This document shows, piece by piece, positions 10,386 through 21,400 of a stretch of 64,000 nt of DNA. Within the stretch, counting starts at the first letter, position 1; each line of letters opens with the position of its first letter. Origin of the DNA: Rugalucina vietnamica (Eukaryota > Mollusca > Bivalvia > Lucinida > Lucinidae). A program made the position numbers and the translations under genes. The stretch covers positions 40,058,188 through 40,122,187 of the forward strand of contig OZ024872.1 in the NCBI GenBank assembly GCA_964017185.1. Reading direction: 5' to 3'. The notes under the pieces are model-generated. The model ran no database searches, was not told where the DNA came from, and worked only from the letters and a program-made list of their open reading frames with translations.

Positions 10386-10660
10386 AAACTCGCCCATATA
10401 AACAGAGATTTTTTCAGAAGCAAAAAATGAATATTTCACAGGAAACATTTTGATACTTGTTATATTTTTGCTCAAAACACTGACTGAGGGTACAAGCTAG
10501 AACCGCCTCGCCGAGGCGGATCTAACGAGTGCCCACAATCTCTGTTTAGGAGCTAAAAATAAGAAAAAATAGGTATACCCCTGCAAGCCCCAGTTTTTCT
10601 ATATAAAAGTTGGGTTCAAAGGGGTATACTTTTCATGGAAATGTTTTCCGGATGAACTAA
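10386..10660 (+). mobile_element. MITE family B copy
   Basis: Holds the CGCCTCGCCGAGGCGG palindrome (about 10505-10520), ACGAGTGCCCACAATCTCTG, GGTATACCCCTGCAAGCCCC and a terminal ATGGAAATGTTTTCC, in the same order as the copy at 5995. Confidence 0.75.
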
Positions 10661-11200
10661 CCTGCAACTGCAAGAATCCATTAACATGTCACAATTTGCA
10701 AACATACTAGTCAATCCGATTGACGGCGAAAGAATCTGACAATTCAGGGTTGCGTAATATTGACGTTTCCTGCAGACTCTCTCGCATTAAAGAATTTCTT
10801 ATATTCCACAATGAATCATCTTGTTACATAGATTCAGGAAGCAATCAAACTTTCTGACATAACTGCTCTCTTCAAATGCCAAGAATAATCTTTCAAGCCT
10901 ATTTCAATTAGCTTTTGGCCCTTCATAAATCCATAAAAGCCTCTCAAAGGAAAGTGCTACAATCTGATTTTATTGATTTGATTTTGAAGGTGGAAGAAAT
11001 TAGTTCGAAAGCTCAGTGAATGAAGCAAAATTTCGTTTTTTTCTACACGAGAATATGATGAGTCAAAACCGACAAAGCAAATACCACAAAGTCATGCATG
11101 GGTACATTGTATGACAATCGTAATTTGATAGCGTAGCGCCCCCGCATGTAGAATGTGCACAGGTCGTTCGCTCGTCCACGGTTGTTACAGACTCATCGCG
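10661..11200. other. Intergenic, partial internal duplication
   Basis: 10662-10715 repeats 10330-10385 (AACCTGCAACTGCAAGAA ... CAATTTGCAAACATACTAG). The rest shows nothing recognisable. Confidence 0.5.
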
Positions 11201-11335
11201 AATACACACCCACACAATCTATGTTTTGGAACAAAAATCAGAAAAACGTTTATCTCATTACATTTCAGTTTTACTAAATATAAAAAATGGGTGTATGTGG
11301 GTATTCATAACATGGATATTTTTGCGTAATGAATA
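11201..11335 (+). mobile_element. MITE family B fragment
   Basis: CACACAATCTATGTTTTGGA is followed by a decayed middle and TGTGGGTATTCATAACATGG. The CCGAGGCGG core is missing. Confidence 0.55.
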
Positions 11336-11564
11336 TGCTTATAACTGATTACGATGCGAATTAAGCTTTGTCTGAAGTTCTGGAAAATATGTTGCCTGAT
11401 AAATGTTTCCAGTGCAAAAAGGAGAGCAAAATTGGAACTGAGATTGCTTATGATATATTTTATTTTCAGTTAATAAATATCTCAACATATGGATTATTCT
11501 CCGCAAGACATAACTGGCGTTCAATTCTAGTATTGTTTTCAAATGATAGTAGTCAACCTGAACC

Positions 11565-11650
11565 GTGTCATAAGAAAACCCGATCTTCGGGTGTTTCGAC
11601 CAGGTCCTACACCAGTCGGCCTGTACAGTCGCAGAAAATACGGCTTTTTC
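11565..11650 (+). mobile_element. MITE family A left-end fragment
   Basis: AACCGTGTCATAAGAAAACC, then TTTCGACCAGGTCC and GGCCTGTACAGTCGCAGAAA match the left half of family A. The hairpin half is absent. Confidence 0.7.
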
Positions 11651-11823
11651 ATGACGCGATTTATTTACCTTTAACGCTGATTGCCTTAACATTCATTTCC
11701 AAGGTTTTGTCTGTTTAACTAATAATTACAACAAATGTTTGCCAGAAAATGTCATAGATATCCAAGATAGATTTGTCAACTTTTGACAATTCTTGGAAAA
11801 CAGCCGTTTTATTACAATGATAT

Positions 11824-12058
11824 GAGCCTGTGCGTGAGAAAACCAACAATTTGAGTTCCGACCAGGTCCGACACAAACCGGCCTGTACAGTCTTAGAAGC
11901 AGGCTAGAAGCTTGAAATTTCGGATTTGAGAAGAAGAGAAATTGTACTATCCGTGTAGCGAAAACAAAGGCGCTGATCAGCTTCGCAGTTACTGCGAAGC
12001 TGATCTGCGTCTTTGTTTTCGCCTATGCAGATTGTTGATTTTCCCATGCGGCGGTTCA
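11824..12058 (+). mobile_element. MITE family A, full-length copy
   Basis: GAGCCTGTGCGTGAGAAAAC to CCCATGCGGCGGTTC with a complete central hairpin (GCTGATCAGCTTCGCAGTTA and its complement, about 11970-12010). ATAT flanks both sides. Confidence 0.9.
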
Positions 12059-12339
12059 TATAGTAGTTGAAACATGCTCCAGCAGTCGTGAACCCAACGA
12101 AAGTAGTATTCAGCAGGATATATTACTACAAACCACTCAAAAAATCTGCATGCAATGTCATAGATATCCTAGATAAATTCGTCAACTTTTGACAATTCTT
12201 GGAAAGCCTCCATCTTCAAACAGACGTTTTATTACAATTGTCGTGTAGTTCAAACATGTGAAAGCCAAGAACCAAATGGAAGAGATGTAAATCAGCATAG
12301 ATTACAACATAACAACAAAATCACGACTGCCAGACTCAC

Positions 12340-12560
12340 CAGGATAACATATCCATGTAATGTATACCCATTTAAACCGCACTTTTATATACCCGTATCT
12401 CTGAAAATAAATAGCTCTTCTCCCTGAATCCCCAAAATCCCTGGGAGGGCCTCATACTCCTAACATGTCCATGTAATGTACATCCCTTTATTGTATTTAA
12501 AAACTTGGGTATACATTTTGTCTTATTTTTGATCCAAAACATTGACTGTAGGTACTCGGT
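12340..12560 (+). mobile_element. MITE family B fragments
   Basis: Two broken pieces (ATCCATGTAATGTATACCC near 12350 and ATGTCCATGTAATGTACATCC near 12466) plus ATTGACTGTAGGTACTCGG at 12541. Confidence 0.5.
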
Positions 12561-12745
12561 AAGAATCGCATTTTCTTTTAAGCAAACATATTGGAAATAT
12601 CAAAACTTTTCAGCCCAAAATTTTCAATTTTGACAGTGTATTGCATGGGCATGTTTTTGTAATGGATGACATGATATACCAGAGACACGTTCCATTTTAT
12701 GACAATTCTTGGAAAGTTTCCATCTTAAATAAACATTTTTTACAA

Positions 12746-13160
12746 TGCTCTTGTTGCACTTGTTGCAAACCCAAGAACGGTTGTAGTAATGAGTAGCATA
12801 GATTACGACAGTACAACAAAGGGCTGTCAGAAAGGTATCAAACATAGATTCGTCAACATTTGACAATCATTTTATTGTCTTTTCGCACCGGACGGTAAGA
12901 ATGATTCTTCAAAAGGTCATTACGAAATTTTAAAAACACACCCTTTTTCCTAAGGTGTACAAATACATGTAGAAAATTCTCAGTTGATTTTTATAGATCT
13001 TTCTTTGTTTGAATTAATGCTGAAACGCCCCAGTCAACGGACATGGTCATGCCGTGACGTTGGGACATTTTATGGGACTTCTATCCAAAATTAGGATGTC
13101 ATGACATCCAAGAGGTACTAGTTTTCTTATTTATTTATTTTTTTTTCTTTTTTGGAATTT
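12746..13160. other. Mixed intergenic sequence with SINE-tail-like segment
   Basis: 13020-13080 (CCCCAGTCAACGGACATGG, GGGACATTTTATGGGAC) resembles the segment near 40340-40500. This is probably a fragment of the same dispersed repeat. No gene. Confidence 0.35.
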
Positions 13161-13325
13161 TACTTAAAACATAAATTGTGGGTACACGTTTCTCCCTGAG
13201 GCGGTTCTCACGAGTTCCCACAGTCTCTGTTCGGGAACAATAATGAGGAAAATGCCTACCCCTGTAAACCCCAGTTTAACCAGTGGAGTTTATGGGGGAT
13301 TGCTTTTCATGGACATGGTTATCCT
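13161..13325 (+). mobile_element. MITE family B copy
   Basis: ACATAAATTGTGGGTACACG, TGAGGCGGTTCTCACGAG, CCCACAGTCTCTGTTC, TAAACCCCAGTTTAACC and TTTTCATGGACATGG follow in family order. Confidence 0.7.
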
Positions 13326-13880
13326 GGTGCATTCCGCTGTCAAGTTGGGTAAAAAAAACGACGAGTGAATGCCTTGTGCAGGAAGTCATTTCCAGTCTGG
13401 ACTGTCCCGTTACAACGCTCTGTCTGTGTTATAGAAAAGTTCGCGAAGTAGTGAAACTCGCGTAATATTGACTAACAACATAAATGGTATAATGCAACAC
13501 AACACGTTCATTTATTCTGACTTTGCAATGACTGCATTGCTCTTTCGCATTTTCTGGATTTTGAGAATGACTTATTTTCGGTTTTCGTTTTCTCGGATGT
13601 CTCCATTCTCAGACTCCATGTTCAGCACAATATAATTTGTCAAGTCATTAATAGAACGGAGACGCTGACGACCTAATGTTGTTCAAGCAATCATCGCCTA
13701 TTGATTAACCATTACTTATAGAATGGAATCTTGTCTGAAAGAATTTTACACAACTTTCTGCTTGTCTGCTATCTCGAGAGAATGTAGAAATGTATCCACA
13801 ACTGCGACCTGGCGAAAAACGTAGTCAGTTATACAGACAGTACAAACAAAAAAACAACCTTGACAACTTTAATTCTAGTG
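13326..13880. other. Intergenic, nothing recognised
   Basis: No supported feature. The short plus frames have no domain. Confidence 0.4.
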
Positions 13881-14095
13881 AGGCGCAGTGGCCTATTGGT
13901 ATTTGCGCCGGGCCTAGAATTGAGTGGTCGCCCGGGAGTGGTCGGCCTCGGGAGTGGAATTCCAGCGACGCCGAGTAGCGTTCTTGAGCAAGGCATACCA
14001 ACTCCCTAAGATGCCGGTTAATATTCAGGAAGCGGTGGGTTCATCGCGGCAAGACTGAAAAACTGGGACGTTAATCACTAAACAAACCTAAAGAC
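13881..14095 (+). mobile_element. tRNA-derived SINE
   Basis: The head (GGCGCAGTGGCCTATTGG) is A-box-like. A body with TTCTTGAGCAAGGCATACCA and GGAAGCGGTGGGTTCATCGC leads to the tail ACTGGGACGTTAATCACTAA. The same body and tail occur at 33838-34017 (-) and 38690-38880 (+). The B box is degraded here. Confidence 0.75.
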
Positions 14096-14400
14096 AAGCC
14101 AGCTTCTTCGCATATGACAGCAAACTGAACCGGAGTCTATGGCTTTCGCACCGTATGATGTTGACTTAAAATCGGTCTGTCTAAAATGTCTGTATTTCAT
14201 GCCAGCGAACGATAAAAATTTAAACTTTCGTTGTGATTCAAAATAGTTATTATCATGCAACGTATTGACTTATTGATTTCAATTTTATTTGAAATTAAAA
14301 TAAATGATCATTATGTTACGATACAAAGGCTAAAATGTTGACGGATCAATAGCTTTGTAGCCAACTGTCTGGCTACTGTCTGATAAGCACAAAACATGCC
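14096..14400. other. Intergenic, nothing recognised
   Basis: A+T-rich sequence with no supported feature. Confidence 0.4.
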
Positions 14401-14575
14401 ATCAAGAAAACATGCCCATGCAATATACATGTACATGTACAGATTTTTTTTTTCATATGTAAAAATGAAAAATTTCAGTAGAAAGTCGTTGATATTTTCT
14501 TATTTTTGCTCAAAACATTGATTGTGGGTACATGTTAGAACCGCCCCAAGTTTGTGACTATTCTAAAAGGTATAC
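14400..14575 (+). mobile_element. MITE family B fragment
   Basis: ACATGCCCATGCAATATACA, then TTTTTGCTCAAAACATTGAT, TGTGGGTACATGTTAGAACC. The right part is lost. Confidence 0.55.
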
Positions 14576-14916
14576 GTTTTCCTGATGCTTAATTCTCAGC
14601 ATCAGAATGACATGTTTTTCACTAGTTTTTAAAAATGACTTGTACAAGTTTTAAGGAACCTGTTAACGTAAATTTTAAAAACTCCAAAACCAGACACAAG
14701 GCGAAGCCATTCGGAAACAGTATCGCTTAAGATGTAGAAAAATATTTTACAAAATTGCCCAGCCATTTCGAGGAAAACGCGAACGGTTTATGAAACGTCC
14801 AGGAATCGTTTCGTGTTTGCGTTGACACCATGATTTGAATCTAATCAGATGTTTGGACTCGCAAAGAGTACCTTTGGCACTGCGACCCGTCAGACTGAAT
14901 TGGTGCAATTTTATAT

Positions 14917-15121
14917 GAGCCGTGTCATGAGAAAATCAACAATGAGGTTTCCGACCAGGTCCGACACAAACCGAGCTGCATAAGCACAGAAAATGGCTAG
15001 AAGCTGGAAATTTAGGATTTAGAAAGAAGAGAAATTGAACTATTCGTGTAGCGAAAACAAATGTGCTGATCAGCTTCGCGATTAGCATATGCAACGTGTG
15101 GGTGTTGTCACGACGCGGCTC
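14917..15121 (+). mobile_element. MITE family A copy
   Basis: GAGCCGTGTCATGAGAAAAT to GTCACGACGCGGCTC. The middle of the central hairpin is truncated (GCTGATCAGCTTCGCGATTA without its full complement). Confidence 0.8.
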
Positions 15122-16050
15122 GAAGCCTCGAATAAAGAATTACATGCTGAGACATCAATTTGAGGAATAAAACATCAAAAATAAATCAAGAAGCTTCCGA
15201 GATTCCTAATGCGGATTATGTTTCGCAAGCTTAAGCGACAAATCGAATTTGTACTTCTGCTTTCCGGTCCAATATTTCTCCAAATGTCAGATCGGCACAA
15301 CAAATGTCGTGCTTGTTCCCATAACAAAACGTCCCTGGAACTAAACATGTAATTCGACGAAAGTCCTTTTTTGATGTATCCACGGATTAAGTAACGCTCA
15401 TGCTCAACAGTTGAAGTTGGGAAATCGGGTATCCTAGCCACACTATTCCTGGACAGAGGCGGGTTACCAGTTATTAGTGCACATTTCTTCTATCGATAAA
15501 TGAATGAGACAACCTTCATGAGAAATAGTAAAATAAACACGTATTTTATATAAGATGGGGGTCCGGCTTTAAAACAAGGACGTTCTAGCAAGATGAATAT
15601 GCTGGCACTAGAGAACATCATTAATATCTAAGCATTTTTCTCTTATTCCCATAATTGCTCCTAGAGTAGTAATATAATATCATTTTGCTACCCCCTTGGG
15701 CACTGTAGTCAGAATAATGAGTTCGCTTGGATAGATCTGCCTCGCAATAACGGGTCACGTTCTGATAAAACCGTCGTCCAGACGAGCTGTACGTCCAGCG
15801 AAGGCTTGTGTTTAACAGTGACAAACGTCTATGGCATCATGAAGTTCTTGAGAGGACTACAGCATGTAATTATTATAACTATTCATGAAACATTACCGAA
15901 TATCTAGCAACACTGAGTAGCCAAAGGGGCCTGGGCATATACAACCATCGATCAACAGGGAAATGGACCCTCTGAAGGGATTCAAACTCTTCCAAAACTA
16001 GCGTATGCTTATCATACGTGGTAAACAAACAATTCAGAGCTGCACTAAAG
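15122..16050. other. Intergenic, no gene recognised
   Basis: Open frames at 15175-15441 and 15621-15824 (-) have no recognisable motifs. CCTGGACAGAGGCGGGTTACCAG at 15447 onward resembles a segment near 40619. Nothing else is supported. Confidence 0.4.
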
Positions 16051-16280
16051 GACTCGTCACACATAAGCGAAATTCCCTCGACGTAGATTTGCGTAGACTT
16101 GCTTTTTATTGTAAAAAGTAATTTTTTATTGATTGATGTATTGCTTTGCGTCGCTTTCGGCAGCGAACGTCGCGATATGGACGAAGCCGTTGACTGGTGC
16201 GAAAAGAAATAAATCAAATAAGCATAAACTTTTTTTTCGCAAGTAAACGCAAGTCTACGTCGAGTGATTTTCGCTTTTAT
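16051..16280. mobile_element. TIR element, family C (AGCGAAA-TCCCTC ends)
   Basis: Left CGTCACACATAAGCGAAATT then CCCTCGACGTAGATTTGCG; right ACGCAAGTCTACGTCGAGTG then ATTTTCGCTTTT. The arms pair over about 40 bp. Related sequence occurs at 29192-29260 and 36687-36895. No coding capacity. Confidence 0.7.
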
Positions 16281-16443
16281 TTTATACTTTATATATCAAA
16301 ACATGATAAAATGGATATTTTCATTGATATGAAATTTCACTAAAATCAAATCTCACTGATATCAAAAGTCACTAGTGACTGATATCAACCTATATCATCA
16401 TTGTAGAAGAGGAACTACTTTTAGCATAAAATAAAAAGAAATT

Positions 16444-16445
<2 letters not shown>

Positions 16446-16478
<33 letters not shown>
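16446..16478 (-). repeat. Poly(T) tract, 33 nt
   Basis: Uninterrupted T run, i.e. poly(A) on the minus strand. Confidence 0.9.
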
Positions 16479-16488
16479 CGGAGAATAC

Positions 16489-16594
16489 CAAATATATTTC
16501 ATCTCGTGAGTTGAAAACTTCACAATTTTCACTCGTGCTGCGCACTCCAAGTGAAAATTCTGATGTTTTCAACTCACTCGATGAAATATATTTG
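16489..16594. repeat. Hairpin MITE, about 106 bp
   Basis: CAAATATATTTCATCTCGTG at the left pairs with CGATGAAATATATTTG at the right, and GAGTTGAAAAC pairs with GTTTTCAACTC inside. It has a short GTGCTGCGCAC centre. Confidence 0.85.
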
Positions 16595-16867
16595 ATATTC
16601 ACCTCAAAAAAGCAAATGTGCTCTATATATGTGTGACGTAGGCCAGAATTATGATTAAAATATTTTATCTGGTAGTAGGCCTACTGGTCTGCTGATGTTA
16701 GTATTTCTATATCTACAAATGATTAGCCTAATTCCATAATGAATTAGCCTATTCTTTCAAAATATACGGGCGGAATTTAATTAAATCTGCCAGTTAACGA
16801 TGCCTATATATCAACAACTAGAAATTCTGGCAAAAATTCAAAGAGCATGTTTCAGTTTCTTCTAAAT
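16595..16867. other. Spacer, nothing recognised
   Basis: A+T-rich, no supported feature. Confidence 0.4.
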
Positions 16868-17088
16868 GAGCTGCATCATGAGAAAACAAACATTTTGCAT
16901 ATGTGAAAACAAAGGCGCAGAAATTGCGAAGCTGATCAGCGCCTTTGTTTTCGCTGCACGGATAGTACAATTCCTCTACTTTCTACATACAAAATTTCCA
17001 GCCTCTGGCCATCTTCTGTGCTTGTGCAGCTCGGTTTGTGTCAAAACTGTTTGGAAACCACATTGTTGGTTTTGTCATGAGGCGGCTC
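16868..17088 (-). mobile_element. MITE family A, reverse orientation
   Basis: GAGCTGCATCATGAGAAAAC at the left and GGTTTTGTCATGAGGCGGCTC at the right. AAAT flanks both sides as a direct 4-bp duplication, and the hairpin is partly retained. Confidence 0.88.
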
Positions 17089-17655
17089 AAATGTCAGATA
17101 CTGACAAGATCATATCAATCAACGAAGAAAGAGAAACAACTGTTGCTTTTTAGGTTCTATGTTGTTTGGTAGTATTTGTAAAAGAAATGAACAGTATACC
17201 TATTTAACCCATTTTTGAATGAATTAAAATATGCAACATAAGCGAAAACTAGCAGAAAGAGGAGAATGTTTCAAAATGATGCAATTCAACGTTCACGTAT
17301 CATCATAACATGTACGTCTAAAAGCACTTTTTATCAAACGTGCCGACTTCTCTTGAGAGTGTCTGTTAGCTGTTATTTCATATCTGTATTTTAGAATAAT
17401 TTCAGTAAGACATCTCGCCAAAATTGATCTAACAAACCGTACCCATATGACTCAGTTTGAAGATACGTATTCCTAGAATTGCGTTCATCGAGACTTTGAC
17501 ACCCACCCCCACCCCCAGCCCGGTTTTTGTGCGCTTTTTGTCACATGCTTTGCCTCATTTTTTTTTAAATCTGAAAATGTCGAAGACCCAATTCACCCGA
17601 CTTCCACTATCAGTTAACTATATACTTGTATTAAAATGCAGCTATCACGGTTGTC
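17089..17655. other. Intergenic, nothing recognised
   Basis: 17500-17525 is a C-rich ACCCACCCCCACCCCC tract. No gene. Confidence 0.4.
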
Positions 17656-17660
17656 ATTCA

Positions 17661-17724
17661 ATCCTTGTCACCTCAAGGGGTGACGAGACAAAATCCTTGT
17701 CACCTCAAGGGGTGACGAGACAAC
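17661..17724. repeat. Two tandem 32-bp units, each with an inner palindrome
   Basis: ATCCTTGTCACCTCAAGGGG begins at 17661 and again at 17693. GTCACC ... GGTGAC in each unit forms a small stem. Confidence 0.85.
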
Positions 17725-17904
17725 GCTTATACACGTACTATGTTTAGTAAGAAATCTTATGTTCCGTCCTATGGAGGAAATGTGCATGACACAATGTATG
17801 ATTTCTATCTCTCACGACCCCGGCACCACGAATCTACTTCGAAACCAACCCTGAACTGTTTCATCTTTGTTAAACTTTTCTCCTTTTGTATGCTGTTCCT
17901 TTTT

Positions 17905-18200
17905 ATCGCACCTGCTTATAGCAGGGTGCGATATAGGAGTCCAAATTTCTGTCCGTCCGTACGTTCGTCCGTTCGCTCGTCCGTCAACATTTACGTCGAA
18001 GTTTGGTTTTCTCGACATCAATGATAGCTGCAAGTCTCAAACCTTGCATAGTAATTGTCCTTGACATACCCTTCAAGCACGCACCTTGACCCGCTGACCT
18101 TGACCCATATTTCACGGTCCACTGACTTTGACAAATTTTACGTCGAAGTTTGGTTTTCTCGACATCAGTGATAGCTGCGAGTCTCAAACATTGCAGGCGC
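17905..18200 (+). mobile_element. Left part of a TIR element with ~145-bp tandem core (family F)
   Basis: Opens with the stem ATCGCACCTGC...GCAGGGTGCGAT, then a GTCCGTCCGT-like tract, then about two core units (GTCGAAGTTTGGTTTTCTCG ... CTTGACCCATATTTCACGGT). The fuller copy is at 37563-38396. The right end is missing here; the sequence changes at about 18200 into short satellite-like repeats. Confidence 0.75.
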
Positions 18201-18345
18201 CGAAAAGTTAGCAGCATGGCAGAATGAATTTTGTAAAGTTAGCAGCATGGCAGCATGGCAGAATGAATTCGGTAAAGTTAGCAGCTTGGCAGCATGGCAG
18301 GACGAAATAAGTAAGTTAGCAGCATGGCAGTATGGCCGAATGAAA
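18200..18345 (+). repeat. Short tandem repeats (GTTAGCAGCATGGCAG) leading into the satellite
   Basis: Four irregular units of AAGTTAGCAGCATGGCAG with AATGAATT spacers. The AGCAGCATGG core resembles a piece of the 174-bp satellite monomer. Confidence 0.7.
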
Positions 18346-18475
18346 TATCATTTAACCAGTGTGGTCGTACAAAAGACAAAAACGTAACATTAAAATAACT
18401 AAAATGCTCACAAATTAAAAAAAAAAATATATCTAATTTGCAAAATTCGTCCTCTTCGCAGGATGAATATCCGGA

Positions 18476-21400
18476 AAGATGGGATTTCTGGAGAATCTTT
18501 CAATGTAGGAAAACGGTTTATATCTCTAAATACATGCGCTGGTAGGGCTAACTGTCGAATAGTATAGCAGTATGGATATTAAAAGTCTTGGCGGAACGGT
18601 ATCGGCAAAAGGCAAATTTCGTCCTACTAGCAGCATGAAAATGACCAGCAGCATGGGATTTCTGGAGAACCGTCCAATGTAGGAAAACGGTTTATATCTC
18701 TAAATACATGCGCTGGTAGGGCTAACTGTCGAGTAGTATAGCAGTATGGATTTTCAAAGTCTTGGCGGAACGGTGTCGGCAAAAGGCAAATTTCATCCTG
18801 CTAGCAGCACGAAAATGACCAGCAGCATGGGATTTCTGGAGAACCGTTCAATGTAGGAAAACGCTTTATATCGCTAAATGCATGCGTTGGTAGGGCTAAC
18901 TGTCGAGTAGTATAGCAGTATGGATTTTTATCGTCTTGGCGGAACGGTATCGGCAAAAGGCAAATTTCGTCCTGCTAGCAGCATGAAAATGACCAGCAGC
19001 ATGGGATTTCTGGACTAACGTCCAATGTAGGAAAACGGTTTATATCCCTAAATACATGCGCTGGTAGGGCTAACTGTCGAGTAGTATAGCAGTATGGATT
19101 TTCAAAGTCTTGGCGGAACGGTGTCGGCAAAAGGCAAATTTCATCCTGCTAGCAGCATGAAAATGTCCAGCAGCATGGGATTTCTGGAGAACCGTCCAAC
19201 GTAGGAAAACGCTTTATATCTCTAAATACATGCGCTGGTAGGGCTAACTGTCTAGTAGTATAGCAGTATGGATTTTCAAAGTCTTGGCGGAACGGTGTCG
19301 GCAGAAGGCAAATTTCATCCTGCAAGCAGCACGAAAATGACCAGCAGCATGGGATTTCTGTAGAACCGTTCAATGTATGAAAACGCTTTATATCTCTAAA
19401 TGCATGCGGTGGTAGGGCTAACTGTCGAGTAGTATAGCAGTATGGATTTTCATCGTCTTGGCGGAACGGTATCGGCAAAAGGCAAATTTCGTCCTGCTAG
19501 CAGCATGAAAATGAACAGCAGCATGGGATTTCTCGAGAACCGTCCAATGTAGGAAAACGGTTTATATCTCTAAATACATGCGCTGGTAGGGCTAACTGTC
19601 GAGTAGTATAGCAGTATGGATTTTCAAAGTCTTGGCGGAACTGTGTCTGCAAAAGGCAAGTTTCATCCTGCTAGCAGCACGAAAATGACCAGCAGCATGG
19701 GATTTCTGGAGAACCGTTCAATGTAGGAAAACGCTTTATATCTCTAAATGCATGCGCTGGTAGGGCTAACTGTCGAGTAGTATAGCAGTATGGATTTTCA
19801 TCGTCTTGGCGGAACGGTATCGGCAAAAGTCAAATTTCGTCCTGCTAGCAGCATGAAAATGACCAGCAGCATGGGATTTCTGGAGAAACGTCCAATGTAG
19901 GAAAACGGTTTGAATCTCTAAATACATGCGCTGGTAGGGCTAACTGTCGAGTAGTATAGCAGTATGGATTTTCAAAGTCTTGGCGGAACGGTGTCGGCAA
20001 AAGGCAAATTTCATCCTGCTAGCAGCACAAAAATGACCAGCAGCATGGGATTTCTGGAGAACCGTCCAATGTAGGAAAACGCTTTATATCTCTAAATGCA
20101 TGCGCTGGTAGGGCTAACTGTCGAGTAGTATAGCAGTATGGATTTTCATCGTCTTGGCGGAACGGTATCGGCAAAAGGCAAATTTCATCCTGCTAGCAGC
20201 ACGAAAATGACCAGCAGCATGGGATTTCTGGAGAACCGTTCAATGTAGGAAAACGCTTTATATCTCTAAATGCATGCGCTGGTAGGGCTAACTGTCGAGT
20301 AGTATAGCAGTATGGATTTTTAAAGTCTTGGCGGAACGGTATCGGCAAAAGGCAAATTTCGTCCTGCTAGCAGCATGAAAATGACCAGCAGCATGGGATT
20401 TCTGGAGAACCGTTCAATGTAGGAAAACGCTTTATATCTCTAAATGCATGCGCTGGTAGGGCTAACTTTCGAGTAGTATAGCAGTATGGATTTTCATCGT
20501 CTTGGCGGAAAGGTATCGGCAAAAGGCAAATTTCGTCCTGCTAGCAGCATGAAAATGACCAGCAGCATGGGATTTCTGGAGAACCGTCCAATGTAGGAAA
20601 ACGCTTTATATCTCTAAATACATGCGCTGGTAGGGCTAACTGTCGAGTAGTATAGCAGTATGGATTTTCAAAGTCTTGGCGGAACGGTGTCGGCAAAAGG
20701 CAAATTTCATCCTGCTAGCAGCACGAAAATGACCAGCAGCATGGGATTTCTGGAGAACCGTTAAATGTAGGAAAACGCTTTATATCTCTAAATGCATGCG
20801 CTGGTAGGACTAACTGTCGAGTAGTATAGCAGTATGGATTTTCATAGTCTTGGCGGAACGGTATCGGCAAAAGTCAAATTTCGTCCTGCTAGCAGCATGA
20901 AAATGACCAGCAGCATGGGATTTCTGGAGAACCGTCCAATGTAGGAAAACGCTTTATATCTCTAAATACATGCGCTGGTAGGGCTAACTGTCGAGTAGTA
21001 TAGCAGTATGGATTTTCAATGTCTTGGCGGAACGGTATCGGCAAAAGGCAAATTTCGTCCTGCTAGCAGCATGAAAATGACCAGCAGCATGGGATTTCTG
21101 GAGAACCGTTCAATGTAGGAAAACGCTTTATATCTCTAAATGCATGCGCTGGTAGGGCTAACTTTCGAGTAGTATAGCAGTATGGATTTTCATCGTCTTG
21201 GCGGAAAGGTATCGGCAAAAGGCAAATTTCGTCCTGCTAGCAGCATGAAAATGACCAGCAGCATGGGATTTCTGGAGAACCGTCCAATGTAGGAAAACGC
21301 TTTATATCTCTAAATACATGCGCTGGTAGGGCTAACTGTCGAGTAGTATAGCAGTATGGATTTTCAAAGTCTTGGCGGAACGGTGTCGGCAAAAGGCAAA

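Larger units (their letters stand above)
11745..12745. repeat. Threefold dispersed direct repeat around a MITE
   Basis: GTCATAGATATCC ... TTTTGACAATTCTTGGAAA occurs at 11750 and 12158 and in shortened form near 12695, with partly repeated flanks (GTTTTATTACAA, CATAGATTAC). A family A MITE sits between copies one and two. Looks like an old tandem duplication broken by insertions. Confidence 0.6.

Noticed and set aside
17740..18033. Open frames with IAPAYSRVRYRSPNF-like peptides
   Set aside because: The same peptide arises at 37553 from the hairpin and CGTCCG tract of family F; it is a repeat, not a protein.
19149..19478. 109-codon minus-strand frame as a gene
   Set aside because: It is two satellite monomers read in register after loss of one TAG. 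Neighbouring monomers keep the stop.
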